From DAOTVX01 sp034436015 (GTDB lineage: Bacteria; Chloroflexota; Anaerolineae; Anaerolineales; Villigracilaceae), in NCBI GenBank assembly GCA_034436015.1, contig DAOTWG010000004.1:1-64000 (forward strand): 64,000 nucleotides of DNA, given 5' to 3'. Shown one piece after another: positions 17,361 through 25,584 of this stretch. Positions within the stretch are counted from its first letter, which is position 1, and each line of letters starts with the position of its first letter. The translations under genes were made by a program, and so were the position numbers. The notes beneath the pieces are model-generated. The model saw only the letters and a program-made list of their open reading frames with translations. It was not told where the DNA came from and made no database searches.

Positions 17361-17955
17361 CTATCAGGCCGGCAATCTGACTTCAGTGCGGCGCGCCCTC
17401 GCCGCCCTGGGCATCTCCAGCCAAATCACCGCCGACCCGGAACTTATCCGCCGCGCCGGACGCATCATCTTCCCCGGCGTGGGCGCGGCCGGCGCAGCCA
17501 TGGCTGTTCTGCGAGCGCGCGGCCTCGACGAGGCGCTGACCGAGGCCTTTCGCGCCGGAACGCCCATCCTGGGCATCTGCCTCGGCTGTCAAGTTATCCT
17601 GACCCATTCCGAGGAAGATGACGCTGATTGCCTGAACCTGATTCCCGGCCAGACGGCGCGCTTCCGCCTCGCCGACCCGGCGCTGAAGATCCCGCACATG
17701 GGTTGGAACGAAGTCGCGGTGACGAGGCCGCACCCGTTGCTGGCGCACCTGCAGCCCGGCGACCGGTTCTACTTTGTGCATTCCTACTATCCCTGGCCCG
17801 AACATCCCAACGATGTTTTTGCCGTGTGCGAGTACGGCATCACGTTCCCAGCAGCCATCGGTAGAGATAACCTCTTCGCCGTCCAGTTCCATGCCGAGAA
17901 AAGCGGGCCGCTCGGATTACAACTGTTGAAGAATTTTGCAGAGTGGGGACCGTGA
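17344..17955 (+). CDS. hisH: Imidazole glycerol phosphate synthase, glutaminase subunit
   Basis: A 203-residue class-I glutamine amidotransferase that feeds ammonia to HisF. The triad is visible: Cys in GICLGCQ, and His and Glu in QFHAEKSG. The oxyanion strand PGVGAAG is present. Most family members have GICLGMQ; Cys in the Met position is a mild variation. The operon ends here in the window, with the next gene on the opposite strand. Since HisH works only with HisF, hisF must lie elsewhere in the genome. Confidence 0.95.
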   Translation: MITIVDYQAGNLTSVRRALAALGISSQITADPELIRRAGRIIFPGVGAAGAAMAVLRARGLDEALTEAFRAGTPILGICLGCQVILTHSEEDDADCLNLIPGQTARFRLADPALKIPHMGWNEVAVTRPHPLLAHLQPGDRFYFVHSYYPWPEHPNDVFAVCEYGITFPAAIGRDNLFAVQFHAEKSGPLGLQLLKNFAEWGP

Positions 17956-18012
17956 ATGGGTCATGCTGCCCTCCCCCTGAAAGGCAAGAAAAAGCAACCT
18001 CTCCGACGACGG

Positions 18013-18696
18013 TCAATCCACGAAACGGTATTTCAAGAGCGCCCACAAGGCATGGAAAGCATCCTTCGCCTTGATTTTCTTGCCGGCAGAATAATCGCGC
18101 GGATTGAACGCGATCGGCACTTCAAAAATTCGCACACGGCGCTTGAGCATCTTGGCGGTAAATTCCGGTTCGAACTCGAAACGCTGCGCGCGCAGAGTCA
18201 CTCCATTCAACACAGAGCGACGAAAGACTTTATAGCCGGTTTCCATATCGCTAAGGATGTTTTTGTATAAGAGATTCGTCAGGAACGTGAGGATTCTGTT
18301 GGCTACCATGTTCCAAAACAGAATGGGACGGCGCGGCCCGCCAAGAAAACGCGAACCGTAGACGACGTCGGCAATTCCTTCCTGGATAGGGCGCAATAGA
18401 GCCGGATAATCGCGCGGATCATATTCAAGGTCAGCGTCTTGAATCAACACAACCTCGCCGGTGACAACCGCCAGGCCGCTTCGGATGGCACAGCCTTTTC
18501 CTCGATTGGCAGGATGAAAGATCACCTTGATATTCCTCTGTCCGTCTAATTCTTTCAGGATTTCGCGGGTGCCATCGGTGGAGCCATCGTCCACCACGAT
18601 GATTTCCTCTGCCAGACCTGTCGCTTGCACGCGGTGGAGGATCTCTCGCACGCTATTTACTTCGTTGTACACCGGAACGATAACGGATAATTTCAT
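18013..18696 (-). CDS. Family 2 glycosyltransferase
   Basis: A 227-residue dolichyl-phosphate-mannose/glucose synthase-like protein without C-terminal TM helices. Motifs: KLSVIVPVYNEVNSV at the start, VVDDGSTDGT near 35, VLIQDADLEYDP near 85, and DMETGYKVFRRSV near 140. ATG at 18696 begins exactly at the family N-terminus. It lies 7 bases after a perfect TATAAT on the minus strand with no ribosome binding site, so the mRNA is predicted leaderless. It shares an intergenic promoter region with ssrA, transcribed the other way. Substrate unknown. Confidence 0.85.
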   Translation of the reverse strand: MKLSVIVPVYNEVNSVREILHRVQATGLAEEIIVVDDGSTDGTREILKELDGQRNIKVIFHPANRGKGCAIRSGLAVVTGEVVLIQDADLEYDPRDYPALLRPIQEGIADVVYGSRFLGGPRRPILFWNMVANRILTFLTNLLYKNILSDMETGYKVFRRSVLNGVTLRAQRFEFEPEFTAKMLKRRVRIFEVPIAFNPRDYSAGKKIKAKDAFHALWALLKYRFVD

Positions 18697-18703
18697 AGGT
18701 AAG

Positions 18704-18732
18704 ATTATACCTGAATGTTGCCGAGACGTGAA
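18704..18732 (-). promoter_or_regulatory. Promoter of the glycosyltransferase, back-to-back with ssrA
   Basis: Minus strand: TTCACG (18732-18727), 17-base spacer, TATAAT (18709-18704) preceded by GG. The -10 ends 7 bases before the ATG at 18696. It overlaps the ssrA promoter on the other strand. Confidence 0.6.
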
Positions 18733-18745
18733 TCTATAGTATAAT
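18718..18745 (+). promoter_or_regulatory. ssrA promoter
   Basis: TTGCCG (18718-18723), 16-base spacer, TATAAT (18740-18745). The predicted start falls about 8-10 bases later, at the 5' end of the tmRNA. Confidence 0.65.
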
Positions 18746-18754
18746 ATTTTTACC

Positions 18755-19157
18755 GGGGATGACAGGCTTCGACGGAAGAGGCTGGTCCCGGAATGCGAGC
18801 CGAGAGGCGCCGAACTCGAAAAATCAGCGCGACCAAAAAGTGCCAACCGCACTTCCTATGCTGCGATGCCGCTCGCTGCGTAAGCAGGAGAGAGCAGAAG
18901 CAGTCGGTCTCCCATAGAGAGGCCGCGTCCCTTCTCCCCGCTCTCTGCCCGGCGGAGAGTGTGGGCGTGAGAAAGGCGGAGTGCCGCGCACGATGCCACT
19001 ACCTGCGCGAAAGAGGGCTTTCGGGTCCAAGTGGCTGGCCGCCGGCGTGTTTTGTCGGCTTGAACATCCGGCGGTGAGCATTTGCAACCGACTACGCTCG
19101 TAGAGTTCCGAGGGCCGAGTCTTTCGGACGCGGGTTCGATTCCCGCCATCTCCACTT
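18755..19157 (+). ncRNA. ssrA: Transfer-messenger RNA (tmRNA)
   Basis: The 5' end GGGGATGACAGGCTTCGACGG and a 3' tRNA-like part with T-arm GCGGG-TTCGATT-CCCGC and acceptor CATCTCC are typical. GGGGATG at the 5' end pairs with CATCTCC. The tag reading frame at 18842-18880 reads ANRTSYAAMPLAA followed by TAA at 18881. The LAA end is the usual protease signal. CCA is not encoded (CTT follows the discriminator A at 19154). At about 400 bases it is longer than typical one-piece tmRNAs; the extra length lies in the pseudoknot region after the tag. It rescues stalled ribosomes together with SmpB. Confidence 0.95.
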
Positions 19158-19162
19158 CTTCC

Positions 19163-19196
19163 GCGCGCCTTATCTTATAGGCAGCGCGCTTTCTTT
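19163..19196 (+). terminator. Terminator after ssrA
   Basis: GCGCGC (19163-19168) pairs with GCGCGC (19184-19189), then TTTCTTT. It starts a few bases after the tmRNA 3' end. Confidence 0.55.
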
Positions 19197-19220
19197 AACT
19201 TCCCATCTCCCAATCTTTGG

Positions 19221-19226
19221 TAAAAT
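19221..19226 (+). promoter_or_regulatory. -10 element (GGTAAAAT) of a probably leaderless gene
   Basis: TAAAAT preceded by GG ends 6 bases before the ATG at 19233. No -35 and no Shine-Dalgarno are seen. Confidence 0.5.
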
Positions 19227-19232
19227 CATTCC

Positions 19233-20099
19233 ATGTACACGCTCGACCTGGAGCGTTTGCGCGACCATCGCGCCCGGACGTTTCGTTTGCCGCCGTATGG
19301 TCCGCTGGCCACCTTCGAAGAGGCGACTGCATTCGTCCGCGAGCGGGGATTCGTTTTCTTCTGGCCTGTCAAAGGCGTAGATTTGCCTTCGCTATGGACC
19401 GCCGTTGCAGGCGAACGGCCAGCAGCGGACGCTCACGACGATCCCGGTCACATCACATGGGGGTGGAAAGACGAATCGCTCGGCAAGCGTATTTGGTATT
19501 ACGCCAAGATTCTGCGGCGCAAAGGCACCTTCCTCTCTCTGGAATTTGCTCCCTACTTCTACGCTCTTTCCGAAAACTATGGCAATCCTCAAGAAGATTA
19601 CTTGCTGGCTTATGAGGAGGGCCGCCTTACGCAAGCCGCCAAACAGGTGTACGAAACACTCTTGCGGGAAGGGGCCTTGGATACGCTTACCCTGCGGAAA
19701 GCCGCTCGTCTGAGCCATGCCAGCGACTCTGAGTTTAACCGAGCGCTGGAAGACCTTCAGGCCGATTTCAAAATCCTGCCGGTCGGCATAGCCGAGGCCG
19801 GAGCATGGAAATACGCTTATCGCTATGACGTTACGTTCCGTCACTTGCCCGATCTGCCCGAGCAGGCCCGTGTCATCAGCGAGGCCGAGGCGCGACAGAA
19901 ACTGGTGGAAGCCTACCTCACCTCGGTCGGCGCGGCGCAACCTCACACTGTGAGCAAACTCTTTTCCTGGTCTCTCGAATTGACTCAACGCGTGCTGAAC
20001 ACCCTTCTCCGCAATCAGCGTCTAGTGGAAGCCACCCACCCTGCCCAAGGCAGCACATGGATCGTCCGCCCTGAGCTGGCAGGGAGCAGGCTACCCTGA
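19233..20099 (+). CDS. AlkZ-related winged-helix protein
   Basis: A 288-residue protein resembling the AlkZ/YcaQ (HTH_42) family of tandem winged-helix DNA glycosylases that remove alkylated bases and open interstrand crosslinks. Visible blocks are FEEATAFVRERGFVFFWPVKGVDLPSLW, then LRKAARLSHASDSEFNRALEDLQ and a third wing near 235-285. The catalytic QxQ or QxD motif of true AlkZ is not evident, so it is better called AlkZ-related. The start has a GGTAAAAT element 6 bases upstream and no ribosome binding site. A DNA-binding role is likely, repair only possible. Confidence 0.6.
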   Translation: MYTLDLERLRDHRARTFRLPPYGPLATFEEATAFVRERGFVFFWPVKGVDLPSLWTAVAGERPAADAHDDPGHITWGWKDESLGKRIWYYAKILRRKGTFLSLEFAPYFYALSENYGNPQEDYLLAYEEGRLTQAAKQVYETLLREGALDTLTLRKAARLSHASDSEFNRALEDLQADFKILPVGIAEAGAWKYAYRYDVTFRHLPDLPEQARVISEAEARQKLVEAYLTSVGAAQPHTVSKLFSWSLELTQRVLNTLLRNQRLVEATHPAQGSTWIVRPELAGSRLP

Positions 20100-20217
20100 C
20101 CGTGTTTGCCTCTACTTGTCCAACCATGTCCTTTCCCCATCGCGTTGTCTCTCGGATTTCTCTCCATGCACCCCATCGCTTCACAGCGATAGTACCCCCT
20201 TTCCCAAGGAGCCGTTT

Positions 20218-21474
20218 ATGGAGCCGTTTATGAAGAAAACCCTTTCCCTGCGGCAACTCCTGGCGCTCAACGCCTATTGGGTAGGCATTTCGTTTATGTG
20301 GAACACACTCCATCCAATCGTCTTGCCGGCCGTCATGCTCAACTTTGTGCCGGAACATCAAAAGAACACGTATTTGGGGCTTCTGACTTTCGCAGGCCTT
20401 GTCATTGCTATGGTCATCCAGCCAATTTCCGGGGCGATCTCTGATGGCTGGAAGTCGCGGTTCGGGCGCCGGCGCCCTCTTATTGTTATCGGTACGCTGG
20501 TTGACTTCATCTTCCTTACCTTGCTGGCTTGGGCTGGGAGATTGACCTGGGTATTCCTTGGCTACATTGGCCTCCAATTCAGCTCGAACATCGCTCATGG
20601 ACCAGCGCAGGGGCTGCTGCCCGACCGAGTCCCGAAAGAGCAAATTGGCGCGGCAAGTGGATTGAAAATTTTCATGGATATGCTGACCATGGCTGTTGCC
20701 ACCCTGACGGCCGGCATGTTGCTCGACCCGCAGACTCGTAATCCCGCGCCGGTCATGTCCATCGTGATGGGGTTGCTGTTTCTCTCCCTCCTTATCGCCG
20801 TGTTATTTAACCCAGAACGGCCCACCGGCGAGGAGGAGGCGCGGGCAACCTGGCAAACCGCCTGGAGCAACTTGTCCACTCAGTTCAGGATTGATGTTCG
20901 TCAGAATGCCTCCTATTGGTGGTTGATTGCCCAGCGCTTCGTGTTCCTGTTGGGCATTTACGGTATCCAGCAATTCGCGCAGTACTACATCAAGGACGTG
21001 TTGCAAGCGCCCAATCCCCAGCGTGATACGGGCATTTTGCTCGCCTCGATCACCGGCGCGCTCCTGGCCCTGTCCGTAGTCGGAGGCTGGCTGACCGACC
21101 GCTTTGGCGCCAAGCGCATTCTCCATCTGTCCGTCGTGCTCACCGCCATAGGCTGCGTCTTGCTCCTTCTTGGACGCGATATTCTTGCCCTGGGACTCTA
21201 CAGCAGTGTGCTAGGGATGGGAATGGGGCTTTTCCTGACAGCCAACTGGGCGCTGGCGAATAAGCTCGCCCCCGGCGAGGAGGCCGGAAAGTATATGGGA
21301 TTGACCAACATCGCCACCGCCGGCGCCGGCGCGCTGGCCCGGCTCTCCGGCCCCGTTCTGGACGCTCTGAACAACGTCCGCCCCGGTCTTTGGTTAGGGT
21401 ATACGGTTTTGTTCCTGTTCGGGGCCTTCTGCGCTCTGATCAGTCTCCCTCTATTGGCCAAGGTACGCGAATGA
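20218..21474 (+). CDS. MFS transporter
   Basis: A 418-residue, 12-TM major facilitator. The loop 2-3 signature is GWKSRFGRRRPLIVIGTLVD, and the loop 8-9 counterpart is GWLTDRFGAKRI. The overall layout resembles the SLC45/sugar-proton symporter-like branch, but the substrate is unknown. ATG at 20218 has AAGGAG 6 bases upstream. The start region is a 12-base tandem duplication (GGAGCCGTTTAT twice), so a second ATG at 20230 has an equally spaced GGAG. The reading frame upstream of 20218 has no ribosome binding site. Confidence 0.85.
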   Translation: MEPFMKKTLSLRQLLALNAYWVGISFMWNTLHPIVLPAVMLNFVPEHQKNTYLGLLTFAGLVIAMVIQPISGAISDGWKSRFGRRRPLIVIGTLVDFIFLTLLAWAGRLTWVFLGYIGLQFSSNIAHGPAQGLLPDRVPKEQIGAASGLKIFMDMLTMAVATLTAGMLLDPQTRNPAPVMSIVMGLLFLSLLIAVLFNPERPTGEEEARATWQTAWSNLSTQFRIDVRQNASYWWLIAQRFVFLLGIYGIQQFAQYYIKDVLQAPNPQRDTGILLASITGALLALSVVGGWLTDRFGAKRILHLSVVLTAIGCVLLLLGRDILALGLYSSVLGMGMGLFLTANWALANKLAPGEEAGKYMGLTNIATAGAGALARLSGPVLDALNNVRPGLWLGYTVLFLFGAFCALISLPLLAKVRE

Positions 21475-21544
21475 CATCTTCATCTTGCAACTCCTCGCGA
21501 ACGCTATACGTATATCTTTAGAACGATCTTCTAGAGGAGCAATC

Positions 21545-22150
21545 GTGAACGAGGAACAGGTCTGGGTAATCCAGGCCCAACACGGAGATAACGATGCGTT
21601 TGCTCGGCTGGTGGAAGCGTACCAGACGCCGGTCTATAACCTCTGCTACCGTATGCTTGGCGAAGCGGAGGTAGCCGAGGACGCTGCCCAGGAGACCTTC
21701 CTCAAGGCTTTTCAGCACCTCTCCCGATACGACAACAATCGCTCCTTTGCCACTTGGGTGCTGTCCATTGCCGCCCACGATTGCATTGACCGCCTGCGTC
21801 GGCGACGTTTCATCGCTTTTTCGTTGGACGACAATCGAGAAGAAGACGATGCAGAGACAGAATGGCCAGATGGCAATGCCATTGATCCCGAAAACGAAGC
21901 CATCCGGCGAGAGGAGCAACGCTTGATTCACCGTTCGCTTCAGTCGCTCGAACCGGCAGATCGCGCGGCTATCATCCTGCGCTACTGGCATCAGGCCTCC
22001 GAGGTCGAGATCGCCGAAGCCTTAAGCCTGAGCACGCCGGCTGTCAAGAGTCGTCTATACCGCGCGCGCCGTCAACTGGCCCGCTTGTGGGAACAGAAGA
22101 CCTCCACTGCCAAGCTAAGGAGGAAACCCCATGAATCACCGGCCTTTTGA
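21545..22150 (+). CDS. ECF-type RNA polymerase sigma factor
   Basis: A 201-residue sigma-70 family protein of the ECF group. Region 2 spans about residues 20-90 (NLCYRMLGEAEVAEDAAQET, RSFATWVLSIAAHDCIDRLR). Region 4 spans about 135-185 (LEPADRAAIILRYWHQ, SLSTPAVKSRLYRARRQLA). GTG at 21545 has AGAGGAG 6 bases upstream. It overlaps the anti-sigma gene by 20 bases, the usual arrangement for a sigma held inactive at the membrane until a surface signal arrives. It likely transcribes its own operon, but no matching promoter pair was identified. Confidence 0.9.
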   Translation: MNEEQVWVIQAQHGDNDAFARLVEAYQTPVYNLCYRMLGEAEVAEDAAQETFLKAFQHLSRYDNNRSFATWVLSIAAHDCIDRLRRRRFIAFSLDDNREEDDAETEWPDGNAIDPENEAIRREEQRLIHRSLQSLEPADRAAIILRYWHQASEVEIAEALSLSTPAVKSRLYRARRQLARLWEQKTSTAKLRRKPHESPAF

Positions 22151-22661
22151 AGATTGGTTGTTCGAGGAAACCCCGCTCAGCCCATCCCAAAAACGCTTGC
22201 TGGATGCTCACCTGCGCGAGTGCTCTTCCTGTCTGGCTCTGGCAGAGGTCGGCGTGGTGTTGCGTTCTGCTCGTATCGCCGGTCCTTCCAATGGCTTCGT
22301 GAACCGCTTCCGCCAGCGGTTGGTCGCGCGGCAACAAGAACAGCGCAGGAGATTCATCCTAGGCGTTTTCCTGCTGGCCTTGACTGTAGGGAGTGCTCTC
22401 ATCGGACTTGCCTGGCCTTTCCTGAGCGCATTCTCCGCCAATCCCGGGCGCATGATCCTGGAATGGGTCTCCTATGTCGTCATGCTCTGTCTCAGCTTGC
22501 AAACATTGTTCGAGACTCTTCAGGTCCTCGCGCGCATCGGAATCTCCCTCATTCCCAGTCAGGTGTGGATGGTGACTTTTCTGTTGTTGAGCGCGATGTG
22601 CGCGATAGGGATCGTCTCCTTAGCAAAAATGATCCGCATTCCGCAAGGAGTTCGTTTATGA
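22131..22661 (+). CDS. Anti-sigma factor with zinc-finger domain
   Basis: A 176-residue membrane protein. The N-terminal zf-HC2/anti-sigma domain has the HLRECSSC (HxxxCxxC) motif near residues 27-34, which binds zinc and the ECF sigma. Three hydrophobic segments follow: about 75-100, 108-130 and 140-162. Overlap with the sigma gene upstream and a 4-base ATGA overlap with the gene downstream indicate one translationally coupled operon. Release mechanism unknown; no site-1 protease is nearby. Confidence 0.85.
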   Translation: MNHRPFEDWLFEETPLSPSQKRLLDAHLRECSSCLALAEVGVVLRSARIAGPSNGFVNRFRQRLVARQQEQRRRFILGVFLLALTVGSALIGLAWPFLSAFSANPGRMILEWVSYVVMLCLSLQTLFETLQVLARIGISLIPSQVWMVTFLLLSAMCAIGIVSLAKMIRIPQGVRL

Positions 22662-23728
22662 AAACGTATTGGAAAACCCTCGTATTGACTCTGCTGGTTC
22701 TGGTGTCTTTCTTCCCAAGCCGCGTTGTGGCCGCCGGCAACGGGGTCTTCGATGGACAGATCATTGTTGGCCGATCGTTCGCCTTGAAAAGCGGAGAGAC
22801 ATTATCGGGTGATCTAGCCGTCGTGGGTGGTTCGGTTTCCATTGAACAGGGAGCAAAGGTGGAGGGAAACATCGCCGTCGTTGGTAGCATGTTGCGCATT
22901 GATGGCGAGGTAACCGGCGACGTGGCTGTGGTAGGCAGCCTCGCGAATCTTGGCGAGACCGCTTACGTGGGCGGCAACGTGGCCGTAGTTGGCGGATCGT
23001 TGCAACGCGCCGAAGGCGCACGCGTGGCCGGCCGCGTCGTGGGCGTGGTAATGTCTGGCGCAGGGTGGGATGGTGAGGTAACCATACTTCCCATGGAATC
23101 GCCCGCTATGCCCACGCCGCCGGAGCTGCTGGAATTCCCATCTCTCTTCCGAAGCGTTCCGCCAATCTCCCGGGACTTGTGGCGCGGCATCCCCGAAGCC
23201 TTTGTGCAGGGGGTAGGGTTCGCTTTGCTGGCCATGTTGCTCATGCTCTTCCTGGCTCAGCCAGCGGAACGCGTCTCGCAAACGCTGATTTCCCGCCCTG
23301 TGCTGACCGGCGCAGTTGGTCTCCTGAGCATCGTGGTTACGCCTCTGTTGGTGGTCATCATGGTCATGACGATTCTACTCATCCCGTTTATCCCCATCAT
23401 AGCGTGGGCCCTGGTTGCCGCTTTGCTTTTTGGCTGGATATCGCTTGGTTATGGAATTGGGCAACGCCTTGCACTCGCCTTTAAAGGCGACTGGCATCCA
23501 TCCTTCGCCGCCGGACTAGGGACGTTCTTGTTAACCATTAGCGTTTTTGCTTTGACGAACATTCCCGGTGTACGGTGTATTGGCTGGGTTATCCCGACCC
23601 TGTTAGCAATCGCTGCGCTGGGCAGTGTCGTGCTTACGATGTTCGGCACGCGTTCCTATCCCGGTCCGGCGCAGCCGTCCACGCCTGCCCTCCCACCTCC
23701 TGAAACCCTAGCGAGCGGTGGTTCATAA
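22658..23728 (+). CDS. Bactofilin-like repeat membrane protein
   Basis: A 356-residue exported protein with a signal peptide (residues 1-23). Residues 40-130 hold four repeats of about 20 residues, each with G(D/N)xAVVGGS, forming a short beta-helix like that of polymer-forming bactofilins. Residues about 180-340 contain several TM helices. AAGGAG precedes the ATG at 22658, which overlaps the anti-sigma stop. Such a protein after an ECF sigma and anti-sigma pair is a good candidate for an envelope-stress effector or sensor, which is inference. Confidence 0.75.
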   Translation: MKTYWKTLVLTLLVLVSFFPSRVVAAGNGVFDGQIIVGRSFALKSGETLSGDLAVVGGSVSIEQGAKVEGNIAVVGSMLRIDGEVTGDVAVVGSLANLGETAYVGGNVAVVGGSLQRAEGARVAGRVVGVVMSGAGWDGEVTILPMESPAMPTPPELLEFPSLFRSVPPISRDLWRGIPEAFVQGVGFALLAMLLMLFLAQPAERVSQTLISRPVLTGAVGLLSIVVTPLLVVIMVMTILLIPFIPIIAWALVAALLFGWISLGYGIGQRLALAFKGDWHPSFAAGLGTFLLTISVFALTNIPGVRCIGWVIPTLLAIAALGSVVLTMFGTRSYPGPAQPSTPALPPPETLASGGS

Positions 23729-23801
23729 GGGATGGATTGCCTATAAACAGGCGCTTTTCCACCATCAATTTGGCCACTGCTTCCTAGCGCACTACCAGAA
23801 A

Positions 23802-23832
23802 ACGGCCCTGCTTCGGCTTCGCGCAGGGTCGT
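23802..23832 (+). terminator. Hairpin after the ECF operon
   Basis: ACGGCCCTGC pairs with GCAGGGTCGT (one G-U) around an 11-base loop, followed by TCGTCCTTCT. The T-tract is weak. It lies 73 bases after the operon. Confidence 0.5.
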
Positions 23833-23876
23833 TCGTCCTTCTAATCAACAACAAAAAAGTGGATCGGGGAAAAGGG

Positions 23877-23882
23877 TATAAT
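23877..23882 (+). promoter_or_regulatory. -10 element (GGTATAAT) before the membrane phosphatase
   Basis: TATAAT preceded by GG, 43 bases before the ATG at 23926. CAGGAG at 23915-23920 is the ribosome binding site. No -35 visible. Confidence 0.55.
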
Positions 23883-23925
23883 TGCCAGCAAGGTTCCTCT
23901 CAACCTCCTATACGCAGGAGATGCC

Positions 23926-25584
23926 ATGAAACGCAAACCGATTCGCTGGTTTTTATATGGGATACTTGGTTGTCTGACAATGGCAATAGGTGCCTATTTT
24001 TGGGCAAACGCGCTTATGGATAGCGCCCTGGCCTATCGTTCTCCGCTGGCCCAACGACCACCGGAGCCTGGTGCGGCGCCGGAGATTCAACGCCTTGCCC
24101 GGCGCGTGGTGATCGTCCTTGTGGACGCGCTGCGCTACGACACATCTCGTCAGATCGAGGTCATGCCGTTTCTCCACGAATTGCGCGGTCGCGGCGCGCA
24201 AGCGATGATGACCAGCCGTCCGCCTTCGTTCTCCGCCCCCGCCTGGACAGTTCTCCTGACTGGCGCCTGGGCAGATATTAATGACGGCCAGCCCTTCAAT
24301 CCGCCGGATGATTGGAGCGTCCGGCCTTTTACCCAAGACGATCTATTTGCCGCAGCAGAACGAGCCGGTTTGAAAGCGGCGGTCTCTGGTTATTTCTGGT
24401 TCAAGCAGATGTTGGCCGGGCGAGGAGTGGACGCGGAGTTTTACACGCCAGGAGAAGACGCTGCTGCCGACCGCGCGGTGGTGGACGCCGCGCTACCCTG
24501 GCTGGATTCGGGCGAATATGCTCTCGTGCTGATCCATCTCGACCAGGTGGACTACGCCGGTCATTACGAGGGCGGCCCACGCGATCCGCGCTGGAATGAA
24601 GCCACAGCGCGTGTGGATGCTTTGCTCGCGGAAATTGCCGCGCGTCTTGACCTGAACCGGGATGCGCTGCTGATCGTTTCCGATCACGGACACATCGATC
24701 GCGGCGGGCATGGCGGCCCGGAAGCGGTCGTCTTGCATGTGCCCTTCGTGCTGGTCGGTCCAGGGGTGCGGTCGGGTTACTACTCCGATGTCGAAATGGT
24801 TGACGTGGCTCCAACAGTTGCCGTCTTGCTCGCGCTGAATTTGCCGGCTTCCAGCCAAGGTCGCCCGTTGACGGAAATGTTGACCCTGTCCACGGAAGAC
24901 ATCGCCCGAATCCGTGCGGCGGAGGCAGCACAGAAAGAACGATTGTTGCGCGCCTATGAGACGGCCATTGGCTCCCGCTCCGCCTTGCAGCCTTCCGCGG
25001 ACGAGCCGGCCTCGTATGTTGCCGCCATAGAGGACGCGCGCCTGGGCCGGTTGGGGCGAGAACGCGTGTGGCGCAATATGTTGGCGGTTTTCGTGGCGAT
25101 TCTGCCTCCCTATTTGTTGTATGTGCGCCGCGAACGAGGGGCTCTACCGCTACTCATAGGGGCTTTGGTGTATCTTGTGCTCTTCCACTTTCGCTACGCA
25201 ATTCTGGACGAGCGTACCTACTCGTTATCCTCGGTCGAGAGTCAGGAGTGGCTCATCCCTTACGTGAGTCTGACTGCAACGCTGGCGCTTGTCATTGGTT
25301 GGTTGCTGGCCATGCTGCTCTCTCGCGCCTTTGTCCAGGGAGCGCGTCGAGCGGCCAACTTAGCGCTCGGCTATATCTGGCTTGTGTTGTACCTGCTTGT
25401 CTTACCCATTTCGGTTAGTTTTGCCGTAAATGGTGCGCTGATTACCTGGACGCTGCCGGAGTTCTACACGATGTATCTCGCACTGCTCTCCCTTATTCAG
25501 GCGATTGTCGTTGCTGCCCTTGGACTGGTATTGACTGCTCTGAGCGCCGGCATAGGGAAACTGATTCATGTCCAGCGGCGTTGA
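23926..25584 (+). CDS. Membrane-bound alkaline-phosphatase-superfamily protein
   Basis: A 552-residue protein with an N-terminal TM anchor (7-26), an exported catalytic domain (about 55-325) and five or six C-terminal TM helices (about 385-545). Metal and nucleophile motifs of the superfamily are present: VIVLVDALRYDTS, RPPSFSAPAWTVLLTG, HLDQVDYAGHYEGG and IVSDHGHIDRGGHGG. The layout recalls GPI ethanolamine-phosphate transferases (PIG-N type), so transfer or removal of a phospho-group on a surface lipid or glycan is possible. It overlaps the TauE gene by 17 bases. Confidence 0.8.
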   Translation: MKRKPIRWFLYGILGCLTMAIGAYFWANALMDSALAYRSPLAQRPPEPGAAPEIQRLARRVVIVLVDALRYDTSRQIEVMPFLHELRGRGAQAMMTSRPPSFSAPAWTVLLTGAWADINDGQPFNPPDDWSVRPFTQDDLFAAAERAGLKAAVSGYFWFKQMLAGRGVDAEFYTPGEDAAADRAVVDAALPWLDSGEYALVLIHLDQVDYAGHYEGGPRDPRWNEATARVDALLAEIAARLDLNRDALLIVSDHGHIDRGGHGGPEAVVLHVPFVLVGPGVRSGYYSDVEMVDVAPTVAVLLALNLPASSQGRPLTEMLTLSTEDIARIRAAEAAQKERLLRAYETAIGSRSALQPSADEPASYVAAIEDARLGRLGRERVWRNMLAVFVAILPPYLLYVRRERGALPLLIGALVYLVLFHFRYAILDERTYSLSSVESQEWLIPYVSLTATLALVIGWLLAMLLSRAFVQGARRAANLALGYIWLVLYLLVLPISVSFAVNGALITWTLPEFYTMYLALLSLIQAIVVAALGLVLTALSAGIGKLIHVQRR

